A stretch of DNA of 5,579 nucleotides. Origin: Bacteroidales bacterium. Lineage in GTDB: Bacteria > Bacteroidota > Bacteroidia > Bacteroidales > VadinHA17. Shown here piece after piece: positions 1 to 5,478 of the stretch. The stretch is from assembly GCA_003520925.1 (NCBI GenBank), contig DOTV01000061.1:1-5579 (forward strand). The letters run 5' to 3'. The notes beneath the pieces were generated by a model that ran no database searches, was not told the origin of the DNA, and worked only from the letters and a program-made list of their open reading frames with translations. Every line of letters starts with the position of its first letter. Position 1 is the first letter of the stretch. The position numbers and the translations under genes are program-made.

Positions 1-443
1 GGTGAGCAGATAAAGATAAGTTTCAGAGCCGGATCTTTAAGTTCCGGGAGTACATTTTTATATTCAACCTGGAAATCTTCCGAAAGAGGGATCTTAATTA
101 TCTCTACATCATTTATTGCAGCAGAGACCTCATACATCCCGTATGTAGGGGTAAATGTCAGAGCTTTATCTGTTCCCGGATTGCAGAATATCCTGAAGCA
201 CAGGTCAATAACTTCGTCACTCCCGTTTCCGAGGAAAATACTTTCTTCCTGTATACCTTTTATCCGGCTTATTGCTGTCTTTAGTTCCCTCTGATATGGA
301 TCGGGGTATCTGTTCAGTTCTCCGTACGGGTTTTCGTTAGCATCGAGAAAGATGCCATCCTTGCCCTTGAATTCATCCCGTGCACAGGAGTAGGGGATAA
401 GGGTCTTTACATTTTCTCTTACAAGTCTGCTGATATCATTCAT
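1..443 (-). CDS. hisC: Histidinol-phosphate aminotransferase, N-terminal part (cut by window edge)
   Basis: This is a PLP-dependent class I/II aminotransferase that converts imidazole-acetol phosphate plus glutamate to L-histidinol phosphate in the cytoplasm. I translated the minus strand from the ATG at 443; 147 complete codons are present before the left edge, out of about 350 usual for the family. Visible HisC landmarks are the substrate loop LDANENPYG (residues 33-41), YPDPY (46-50), the PLP-phosphate loop GNGSDEVID (72-80) and PTYGMYEV (99-106). The sequence stops at ICSP, just where the family motif SPNNPTG should follow. The catalytic lysine lies outside the window. The ATG sits inside the end of hisD, and the two genes share the 8 bases ATGAATGA. 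This overlap suggests translational coupling and supports the start. A nearby ATG at 439 gives only six codons and is not used. Confidence 0.93.
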   Translation of the reverse strand, partial: MNDISRLVRENVKTLIPYSCARDEFKGKDGIFLDANENPYGELNRYPDPYQRELKTAISRIKGIQEESIFLGNGSDEVIDLCFRIFCNPGTDKALTFTPTYGMYEVSAAINDVEIIKIPLSEDFQVEYKNVLPELKDPALKLIFICS

Positions 444-1725
444 TTCCAAGTGAATTTAAGCGTAGGGTAACTGCGCTTTTATGGCCGTGTAATAATTCGG
501 CTTCAGCCATCTTTTCAATTACCGGTCCGAGATTCCTGAGTCCTTCAGCAGAAATCTGCTGGAATGTAATTTTTTTTACAAAGCTATCGACTGAAACACC
601 GCTGAAGCTCTTTGCATAACCGGATGTTGGCAGAGTATGGTTAGTGCCCGATGCGTAGTCGCCCGCACTCTCACAGCTGTATTTACCAATGAATACCGAA
701 CCGGCATTCCTGACCTGTTCTGAAATAAATTGTGGTTCGGATGTTGATATTATAAGATGTTCAGGAGCATACAGGTTGGACATTTCAATACAATCATTGA
801 GTGAGTTCAGAAGAATCAGAGAGCTGTTTTCCAGCGCCTTAAGAGCAATATTTTTTCTTGGCAGCAAAGCCACCTGTTTATTTGTTTCAGCTTCAACAGC
901 ATTTAAAAGGTCCGAGGATTCTGTCAGCAATATTACCTGGCTGTCGGTTCCGTGTTCAGCCTGGGCCAGTAGATCTGAGGCAACAAACGACGGGTTGGCA
1001 TATTTATCAGCAATTACAAGGACTTCGCTTGGTCCGGCTGGTATGTCAATCTGGGTTCCGTCGAGTTGAACCATCTCCTTGGCTTTTGTGACATATTGGT
1101 TACCGGGTCCAAAAATCTTGTCGGCTTTTGGTACTGTTTCTGTGCCATAGGCCATTGCGGCGATGGCCTGGGCACCACCGATCCTGAAGATATCCGTAAC
1201 ACCGGCAATATGGGCTGTGTATAAAATGAAAGGATTAATATTGCCATTCCTGTCAGGTGGTGTGCAGAGGATAATCTCGGGGCACCCTGCAATTTTTGCA
1301 GGTACTGCAAGCATAAGGACTGTTGAAAACAGGGGTGCCGTACCTCCGGGGATATATAAACCGACCCGTCCTATCGGAACATTCTTTCGCCAGCAAAATA
1401 CTCCTTTTGTTGTTTCAATTACCCGTTCTTTAAAGAGCTGTGGTCCGTGAAATTTCTCAATATTGGACTTTGCGACATCGATTGCATCTTTCAGAGAAGC
1501 CGGGACTTTATCAGCTGATTCTGCGATTTCAGAACCTGTTACTCTCAGACTTTTAAGTGAGACACTGTCAAATTTCACCGAAAATTCAAAAATTGCTTTA
1601 TCGCCTGAGCTTTTAACCTGGCGGAGAACAGAGGCAACAGACTCCTCGAGTCCCGACCTGTCTAAGGATGGACGTTTACAGAAGGAATCCCATTTTTCTC
1701 TCTCAGGGTATCGGAAGATTTTCAT
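436..1725 (-). CDS. hisD: Histidinol dehydrogenase
   Basis: This zinc- and NAD-dependent enzyme performs the last two oxidations of histidine synthesis, L-histidinol to histidinal to L-histidine. The product is 429 residues, the normal length. Landmarks include VGLYIPGGTAPLFSTVLM (121-138), GGAQAIAAMAYGT (183-195), GPGNQYVTKAK (206-216) and DIPAGPSEVLVIAD (227-240). By alignment with E. coli HisD, the zinc ligands are Q255, H258, D356 and H415, and the catalytic pair is E322-H323 in YAPEHLI. All are present. Position 351 is Cys (SCESAGDY) where E. coli has Pro; this is near but not in the metal site. The ATG at 1725 overlaps the hisG stop by one base (TAATG), typical of translational coupling. 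The gene ends inside the first codons of hisC. Function is assigned with high confidence from conserved family residues and operon context. Confidence 0.98.
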   Translation of the reverse strand: MKIFRYPEREKWDSFCKRPSLDRSGLEESVASVLRQVKSSGDKAIFEFSVKFDSVSLKSLRVTGSEIAESADKVPASLKDAIDVAKSNIEKFHGPQLFKERVIETTKGVFCWRKNVPIGRVGLYIPGGTAPLFSTVLMLAVPAKIAGCPEIILCTPPDRNGNINPFILYTAHIAGVTDIFRIGGAQAIAAMAYGTETVPKADKIFGPGNQYVTKAKEMVQLDGTQIDIPAGPSEVLVIADKYANPSFVASDLLAQAEHGTDSQVILLTESSDLLNAVEAETNKQVALLPRKNIALKALENSSLILLNSLNDCIEMSNLYAPEHLIISTSEPQFISEQVRNAGSVFIGKYSCESAGDYASGTNHTLPTSGYAKSFSGVSVDSFVKKITFQQISAEGLRNLGPVIEKMAEAELLHGHKSAVTLRLNSLGNE

Positions 1726-2582
1726 TATAGTATCATTTTCTCGATAGGTATTACAAGTATTCCTTCAGCGCCAGCATTTTTAAGCTGGTTTATCCTGTCC
1801 CAGAATTCGTCCTCCTTGACAACCGAGTGAATGCTGCACCAGCCTTTTTCCTCAAGTGGAAGGATCGTCGGACTTTTCACGCCGGGAAGGATCCTGCAGA
1901 TTTCGTGCAGCGCCTCGAGAGGAGCATTCAGAAGTATGTATTTGTTTTCCTTTGCGTTTTTTACAGCTCTTATCCTGAAGAGAAGTTTATCCAGAATACC
2001 CTGTTTATTGTTATCAAGGTTTTTATTTGAGATTATAACTGCCTGACTTTTCAGGATGGAGCTTACTTCACATAATCCATTGGTCATCAATGTACTGCCT
2101 GAGCTTACAATATCACACACTGCATCTGCCAGACCGATACCAGGCGCTATTTCAACACTTCCGCTGATCTCTTCTATTTCAGCAGTGATATTGTTTTCTT
2201 TAAGGTATTCAGAAAGAAGTCTCGGATAACTGGTCGCGATTTTTTTGTTCATAAAATATCCGGGACCGGTGAAGGTTGATTCTTTGGGTATTGCGAGGCT
2301 CAGACGGCAATGTGCGAAGCCCAGTTGCTCGAGTACTGTTACATCCTTGTTTTTCTCGAAAACCATATTCTCACCAAGGATGCCTATATCGGCAACCTGC
2401 TGTTCGACGTACTGGGGTATGTCATCATCCCTGAGGAAAAGAATTTCGACAGGGAAATTTACAGCGCTGGTTTTAAGGACGTCAGTACCATTTGAAAATT
2501 TTATCCCACACTCTTCAAGCAGTCTATGGGAGTTCTCGCTTAACCGGCCTTTTTTCTGGATCGCAATTTTCAGTTTGCTCAT
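1725..2582 (-). CDS. hisG: ATP phosphoribosyltransferase, long form
   Basis: HisG condenses ATP and PRPP to N1-(5-phosphoribosyl)-ATP, the committed step of histidine synthesis. At 285 residues this is the long type (HisG-L), which carries its own C-terminal regulatory domain and needs no HisZ partner. The N-terminal KIAIQKKGRLSENS (4-17) and RDDDIPQYVEQQVADIGILG (51-70) match the catalytic core. DAVCDIVSSGSTL (153-165) is the PRPP-binding loop. The ACT-like regulatory domain, expected to bind histidine for feedback inhibition, covers roughly 212-285 (KYILLNAP to GAEGILVIPIEKM). The ATG at 2582 is preceded by an A-rich stretch with no Shine-Dalgarno sequence, which is usual in Bacteroidota. 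The gene lies 36 bases beyond the attenuator terminator region and is the first enzyme gene of the operon. Its stop overlaps the hisD ATG. Control is probably double: allosteric in the protein and by attenuation in the leader. Confidence 0.97.
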   Translation of the reverse strand: MSKLKIAIQKKGRLSENSHRLLEECGIKFSNGTDVLKTSAVNFPVEILFLRDDDIPQYVEQQVADIGILGENMVFEKNKDVTVLEQLGFAHCRLSLAIPKESTFTGPGYFMNKKIATSYPRLLSEYLKENNITAEIEEISGSVEIAPGIGLADAVCDIVSSGSTLMTNGLCEVSSILKSQAVIISNKNLDNNKQGILDKLLFRIRAVKNAKENKYILLNAPLEALHEICRILPGVKSPTILPLEEKGWCSIHSVVKEDEFWDRINQLKNAGAEGILVIPIEKMIL

Positions 2583-2617
2583 TTTTAATTTTATTTTATC
2601 CGGGCAAACCCAAGGGG

Positions 2618-2651
2618 AATAAAAAACCCGTCAGATCTGCTCAGACGGGTT
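2618..2651 (-). terminator. Intrinsic terminator of the his attenuator
   Basis: Read on the minus strand, AACCCGTC (2651-2644) and GACGGGTT (2632-2625) form a perfect 8-base-pair stem with an 11-base loop. It is followed at once by a T run (TTTTTTATT, 2626-2618). This is a textbook rho-independent terminator in shape. It lies upstream of hisG and downstream of a His-rich leader peptide rather than after a gene, so its role is most likely conditional termination (attenuation). Its 5' arm and loop overlap the 3' arm of the antiterminator stem, so the two cannot form together. Confidence 0.88.
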
Positions 2652-2695
2652 ATGATATTTTGATACAACTACATATCATTTTCATTTCGCCTGAG
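2640..2695 (-). promoter_or_regulatory. Predicted antiterminator hairpin of the his leader
   Basis: On the minus strand, CTCAGGCG (2695-2688, inside the last codons of the leader peptide) can pair with CGTCTGAG (2647-2640). This gives an 8-base-pair stem with one G-U pair. Inside it, ATGATAT (2679-2673) and ATATCAT (2658-2652) form a second perfect 7-base-pair stem. The 3' arm uses bases 2647-2644 of the terminator stem and most of its loop, so this fold and the terminator exclude each other. A ribosome stalled at His codons 7-10 (2720-2709) would leave CTCAGGCG free. A ribosome that reaches the stop codon at 2682 would cover it. Folding is by eye only; no energies were computed. Confidence 0.72.
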
Positions 2696-2711
2696 AGCAA
2701 GTATGAAAATG
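2677..2711 (-). promoter_or_regulatory. Alternative early hairpin (pause or anti-antiterminator) in the his leader
   Basis: On the minus strand, CATTTTCAT (2711-2703, which includes the last His codons) is perfectly complementary to ATGAAAATG (2685-2677), giving a 9-base-pair stem with a 17-base loop. The loop contains the antiterminator 5' arm (2695-2688), and the 3' arm takes bases 2677-2679 from the inner antiterminator stem. This arrangement matches the 1:2 hairpin of classical amino acid attenuators, which forms when the ribosome is absent and favours termination. The role is inferred from pairing alone. Confidence 0.55.
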
Positions 2712-2738
2712 GTGATGATGTAATTGAAATGATGTCAT
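2682..2738 (-). CDS. hisL: His operon leader peptide (18 residues, His-rich)
   Basis: A short minus-strand reading frame, ATG at 2738 to TGA at 2684-2682, encodes MTSFQLHHHHFHTCSQAK. Five of 18 residues are His; codons 7-10 are CAT CAT CAC CAT, and codon 12 is CAT. Its position between a good promoter and a terminator hairpin ahead of hisG is that of a classical attenuation leader peptide. There, shortage of charged tRNA-His stalls the ribosome on the His run and lets an antiterminator form. The peptide itself is not expected to have another function. No Shine-Dalgarno sequence precedes the ATG; the upstream bases are A/T-rich. The symbol hisL is used by analogy with the enterobacterial leader and does not imply sequence homology. 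The His run in frame with a start and stop, together with the matched RNA hairpins, makes chance unlikely. Confidence 0.88.
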   Translation of the reverse strand: MTSFQLHHHHFHTCSQAK

Positions 2739-2746
2739 TGCTTTAA

Positions 2747-2760
2747 AATATTAGGGCAAA
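2747..2760 (-). repeat. 14-base direct repeat, promoter-proximal copy
   Basis: TTTGCCCTAATATT on the minus strand is identical to the copy at 2785-2798, and the two are offset by 38 bases. This copy begins with the TTTG of the predicted -7 element and runs across the likely transcription start. It could be an operator half, a remnant of a small tandem duplication, or chance in an AT-rich spacer. Confidence 0.6.
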
Positions 2761-2786
2761 GATAAGGTTTTTTTAATAGGTTTCAA
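2757..2786 (-). promoter_or_regulatory. Predicted Bacteroidota-type promoter of the his operon
   Basis: On the minus strand, TATCTTTG (2764-2757) matches the -7 consensus TAnnTTTG of the Bacteroidetes primary sigma factor exactly. Nineteen bases upstream lies TTG (2786-2784), fitting the -33 TTTG element at the usual spacing. Transcription would start a few bases beyond 2757, leaving a short untranslated stretch before the leader ATG at 2738. That lets the leader be translated almost at once, as attenuation requires. The transcription start has not been measured. Confidence 0.7.
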
Positions 2787-2798
2787 TATTAGGGCAAA
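2785..2798 (-). repeat. 14-base direct repeat, upstream copy
   Basis: This is the second perfect copy of TTTGCCCTAATATT on the minus strand. It lies just upstream of, and partly over, the predicted -33 element (TTG at 2786-2784). It follows a run of T residues after the leuB stop. No binding factor can be named from the sequence. Confidence 0.6.
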
Positions 2799-2836
2799 AA
2801 AACTATTATGTCCGTACGGGGCGGAATCGGTCCTGG

Positions 2837-3925
2837 TTATAACCTCTCCGCCACAAGATCGCCTACCTCAGTGGTTGTGAATCCCATCTTTCCCGCTCCA
2901 AGATCTTTCAGTTTATTTGCAGTAATATCCATTATAGCATTCTCGACTGCTAGTGCAGCTTTTGTTTCTCCGAGATGCTCGAGCATCATTGCGCCGCATG
3001 CGATGGCTGCAAGTGGATTTATTACATTTTTACCTGTATATTTCGGGGCAGAGCCTCCTATCGGCTCGAACATTGATACACCCTCTGGATTGATGTTCCC
3101 GCCTGCAGCGATCCCCATTCCTCCCTGGGTTATAGCACCAAGATCAGTGATTATATCTCCGAACATGTTGGTTGTGACAATAACATCAAACCATTCCGGG
3201 TTTTTAACCATCCACATGCAGGTTGCATCAACATGATAGTATTCCCTTTTAATATCCGGATATTCAGCTCGTCCCATTTCATGAAATGCTCTTTCCCAGA
3301 GGTCAAAAACATATGTCAGGACATTAGTTTTACCGCAAAGAGCCAGTGTCTTTTTTCTGTTCCTTTTCCTGGTGTATTCAAAAGCATATCTTAAACACCG
3401 GTCCACCAGAAAGCGGTTATAAACCATATTCTGAATTGCAACCTCATGAGGCGTGCCCTTCATTGTCACTCCTCCGCTTCCTGTATAAACATCACCTGTA
3501 TTTTCTCTGACAACCACATAGTCAATATGTTCCGGACCCTTGTCCCTCAGAGGTGTGGTAACTCCCGGATAAAGCTTTATGGGACGGAGATTAATATACT
3601 GATCGAGTTCAAACCGCAGCTTCAGGAGAATTCCCTTCTCCAGGATTCCAGGTTTCACATCGGGATGCCCGATTGCTCCAAGAAAAATTGAATCAAACTT
3701 CCTTAGCTGTTCCGGTGCCGATTCCGGTAACACTTCACCGGTCCTCAGATAGCGGTCTCCTCCGAAATCAAATTCCTCAAAATTGAGCTTGAAACCGTAT
3801 TTTGAAGCAGCGGTAATCAGGACCTTTTTTCCCTCTCTTACCACCTCCGGGCCTGTTCCGTCACCGGGGATCGCTGCAATATTGTAAGTTTTGTTCATTG
3901 TGTAATTTTTCAGATTATTATTCAT
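2837..3925 (-). CDS. leuB: 3-isopropylmalate dehydrogenase (beta-decarboxylating)
   Basis: LeuB oxidises and decarboxylates 3-isopropylmalate to 2-oxoisocaproate for leucine. With CimA and LeuCD it can also turn 3-methylmalate into 2-oxobutanoate for isoleucine. Family marks (numbered from the ATG at 3925) are IPGDGTGPEV (19-28), LLLKLRFELDQYINLRP-like substrate segment with R104 and R114, R140 and Y147 (VVRENTGDVYTG), K199, D233, and the signature NMFGDIITDLGA (253-264) with D257 and D261. The nucleotide-binding loop reads GGSAPKYTGKNVINP (290-304) instead of the usual HGSAPDIAGKG. Its Lys-Tyr resembles NADP-dependent isocitrate dehydrogenase, so cofactor choice is uncertain. The chosen ATG overlaps the cimA stop by 8 bases (ATGAATAA). 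A second ATG at 3898 gives a 353-residue protein starting MNKTYNIAAIPGDG and is an equally plausible start. A tartrate-dehydrogenase-like role is possible for the family but unlikely next to leuD and cimA. Confidence 0.92.
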   Translation of the reverse strand: MNNNLKNYTMNKTYNIAAIPGDGTGPEVVREGKKVLITAASKYGFKLNFEEFDFGGDRYLRTGEVLPESAPEQLRKFDSIFLGAIGHPDVKPGILEKGILLKLRFELDQYINLRPIKLYPGVTTPLRDKGPEHIDYVVVRENTGDVYTGSGGVTMKGTPHEVAIQNMVYNRFLVDRCLRYAFEYTRKRNRKKTLALCGKTNVLTYVFDLWERAFHEMGRAEYPDIKREYYHVDATCMWMVKNPEWFDVIVTTNMFGDIITDLGAITQGGMGIAAGGNINPEGVSMFEPIGGSAPKYTGKNVINPLAAIACGAMMLEHLGETKAALAVENAIMDITANKLKDLGAGKMGFTTTEVGDLVAERL

Positions 3926-5477
3926 TATGATTATTAGGAATTATCGTATCACCTATCCTGATCTCGCTGTTTTCGACAATATTCAGCATTTTTTCAGTAG
4001 CTTTTATAGCCGATTCAGTCTGATCCGCATCGAGCCCCTTTGTCCTGAACTCCCTGTTTTTAAAATTCCAGGTAATTACAGTCTCAACCAGAGCATCAGT
4101 TTTGCCCCCCGGAGGAATTGAGACTTCATAATCGGTGAGTGTTGGAAGTTCTTTTCCAAGCCTGTCATATATGATCCTGACAGCTTTCATAAAAGCATCA
4201 TACTGTCCGTCACCCGATGAGGTCTCCTGGTAAAGGCTTCCGTCAATCTCTATCTGTACACTTGCAAACGGTTTCAAACCAAAAGAAAGGGAAAGTGAAT
4301 AGTTCTTTATAAAAATCTTATAGTCAGCCCTGTCATTTCCAAGTACATCAGATATTATAAACGGCAGGTCCTCGGGAGTTACATTTTCCTTTTTATCTCC
4401 AAGTTCAATTACCCGCTGAGTCACCTTTGCAAGCGATTCTGGGTTCAGATCGAGTCCGAATTCTTCAAGATTTTTTTTAATCGTGGCTTTGCCGGATTGT
4501 TTCCCCAGTGCATATTTTCTTTTTCTTCCGAATCTTTCAGGAAGGAGGTTATTATAATACAGGTTGTCTTTGGTGTCTCCATCGGCATGTACACCGGAAG
4601 TCTGAGTAAACACATTTTCACCAATTACTGGCTTGTTTACAGGAATCCTTATCCCGCTGAATGTTTCAACTATCTTGCTGGCTTTTGTTATTTCAGATTC
4701 AACAACACCTGTCTCAGCCTGCAACTGGTCATGCAAAACACCTATGACACTTGAAAGAGGGGCATTCCCTGCCCTTTCTCCCAACCCGTTTATTGTTGTA
4801 TGAACTCCCTTTATACCTGCTCTGACTGCAGAATAGATATTGGCAACTGCCAGATCATAGTCGTTATGCGGATGGAAATCAAAATGCAGTGACGGGTATC
4901 TGTCAACCACTTTTTTACAGAATGAATATGTCTGGTCCGGATTCAGTATTCCAAGTGTATCCGGAAGCATAAACCTTGCTATTTTTTCATCCCTGAGGCT
5001 GTCGAGCAGGTAAAAAACATACTCCTCAGAGCTGATCATCCCATTTGACCAGTCCTCCAGATAAATGTTGACATTCATACCGTTTTCTCCAGCCCGATTA
5101 ATAATTCCCTTAATGTCATTTACATGCTGTTCAGGGGTTTTGCGCAGTTGTTTTTCGAGGTGACGCAATGATCCTTTGCACAAAAGATTTATAACGTTTC
5201 CTCCTGCGTCGTGGATCCAGTTGATTGAGATATCCCCGTCAATAAATCCAAGAACTTCGACTTTGTCCAGTAAATTGTTACGCCGTGCCCACCTGGTGAT
5301 CATTTTAAGCGCTTCAATTTCACCGGTGGAAACCCGTGCCGATGCAACCTCGATGCGATCGACTTTCACCTCTTTCAATAAGAATGCTGCTATGTGCAGT
5401 TTTTCCACCGGAGAATAAGAAATACCCTGCATTTGTTCGCCATCCCTGAGGGTAGTATCCATTATTTCAATTCTCAT
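3918..5477 (-). CDS. cimA: (R)-citramalate synthase (LeuA-like, with regulatory domain)
   Basis: This enzyme condenses pyruvate with acetyl-CoA to (R)-citramalate, the entry to isoleucine that bypasses threonine. It has 519 residues from the ATG at 5477, close to the 516 of Leptospira interrogans citramalate synthase. The HMGL-like TIM barrel starts at MDTTLRDGEQ (6-15); metal ligands are D12, H202 and H204 (FHPHND), and NGLGERAGN is at 230-238. Residues that I recall lining the pyruvate pocket of the Leptospira enzyme are all present: R11, L76, L99, Y139, E141, T174 and H297. NLLCKGS and NIYLEDWSNG replace the HIF and SAEDATR motifs of true 2-isopropylmalate synthases. A C-terminal LeuA-type regulatory domain (about 385-505) includes GDGQYDAFM and DYEVSIPPGGKTDALVET. 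The leuD stop ends one base before the ATG (TAA-G-ATG). A TTG at 5501 in frame would add eight residues and is less likely. The gene is often annotated simply as leuA. Confidence 0.9.
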   Translation of the reverse strand: MRIEIMDTTLRDGEQMQGISYSPVEKLHIAAFLLKEVKVDRIEVASARVSTGEIEALKMITRWARRNNLLDKVEVLGFIDGDISINWIHDAGGNVINLLCKGSLRHLEKQLRKTPEQHVNDIKGIINRAGENGMNVNIYLEDWSNGMISSEEYVFYLLDSLRDEKIARFMLPDTLGILNPDQTYSFCKKVVDRYPSLHFDFHPHNDYDLAVANIYSAVRAGIKGVHTTINGLGERAGNAPLSSVIGVLHDQLQAETGVVESEITKASKIVETFSGIRIPVNKPVIGENVFTQTSGVHADGDTKDNLYYNNLLPERFGRKRKYALGKQSGKATIKKNLEEFGLDLNPESLAKVTQRVIELGDKKENVTPEDLPFIISDVLGNDRADYKIFIKNYSLSLSFGLKPFASVQIEIDGSLYQETSSGDGQYDAFMKAVRIIYDRLGKELPTLTDYEVSIPPGGKTDALVETVITWNFKNREFRTKGLDADQTESAIKATEKMLNIVENSEIRIGDTIIPNNHNE

Positions 5478-5478
5478 C

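Noticed and set aside
1163..1450. Plus-strand open frames inside hisD, and similar ones inside leuB and cimA
   Set aside because: They lie wholly antisense to well-conserved genes, have no recognisable domains and no promoter of their own.
2492..2746. A plus-strand open frame of 84 codons across the hisG start and the intergenic region
   Set aside because: It runs antisense through the attenuator and the start of hisG, resembles no known protein, and is better explained as a by-product of the minus-strand features.
2583..2757. T-box or metabolite-binding riboswitch upstream of hisG
   Set aside because: There is no T-box sequence or recognisable aptamer. The in-frame His codons and paired hairpins explain the region as translation-coupled attenuation.
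2747..2798. CRISPR-like repeat pair
   Set aside because: There are only two 14-base copies, overlapping promoter elements, with no array and no cas genes.
2805..2836. Intrinsic terminator after leuB
   Set aside because: The only stem seen (TCCG with CGGA, 7-base loop) is 4 bp and is separated by several bases from the T run, so it is too weak to call.
3918..5477. Calling this gene leuA (2-isopropylmalate synthase)
   Set aside because: The substrate-pocket residues and the NLLCKGS and YLEDWSNG motifs fit characterised citramalate synthase, not LeuA.
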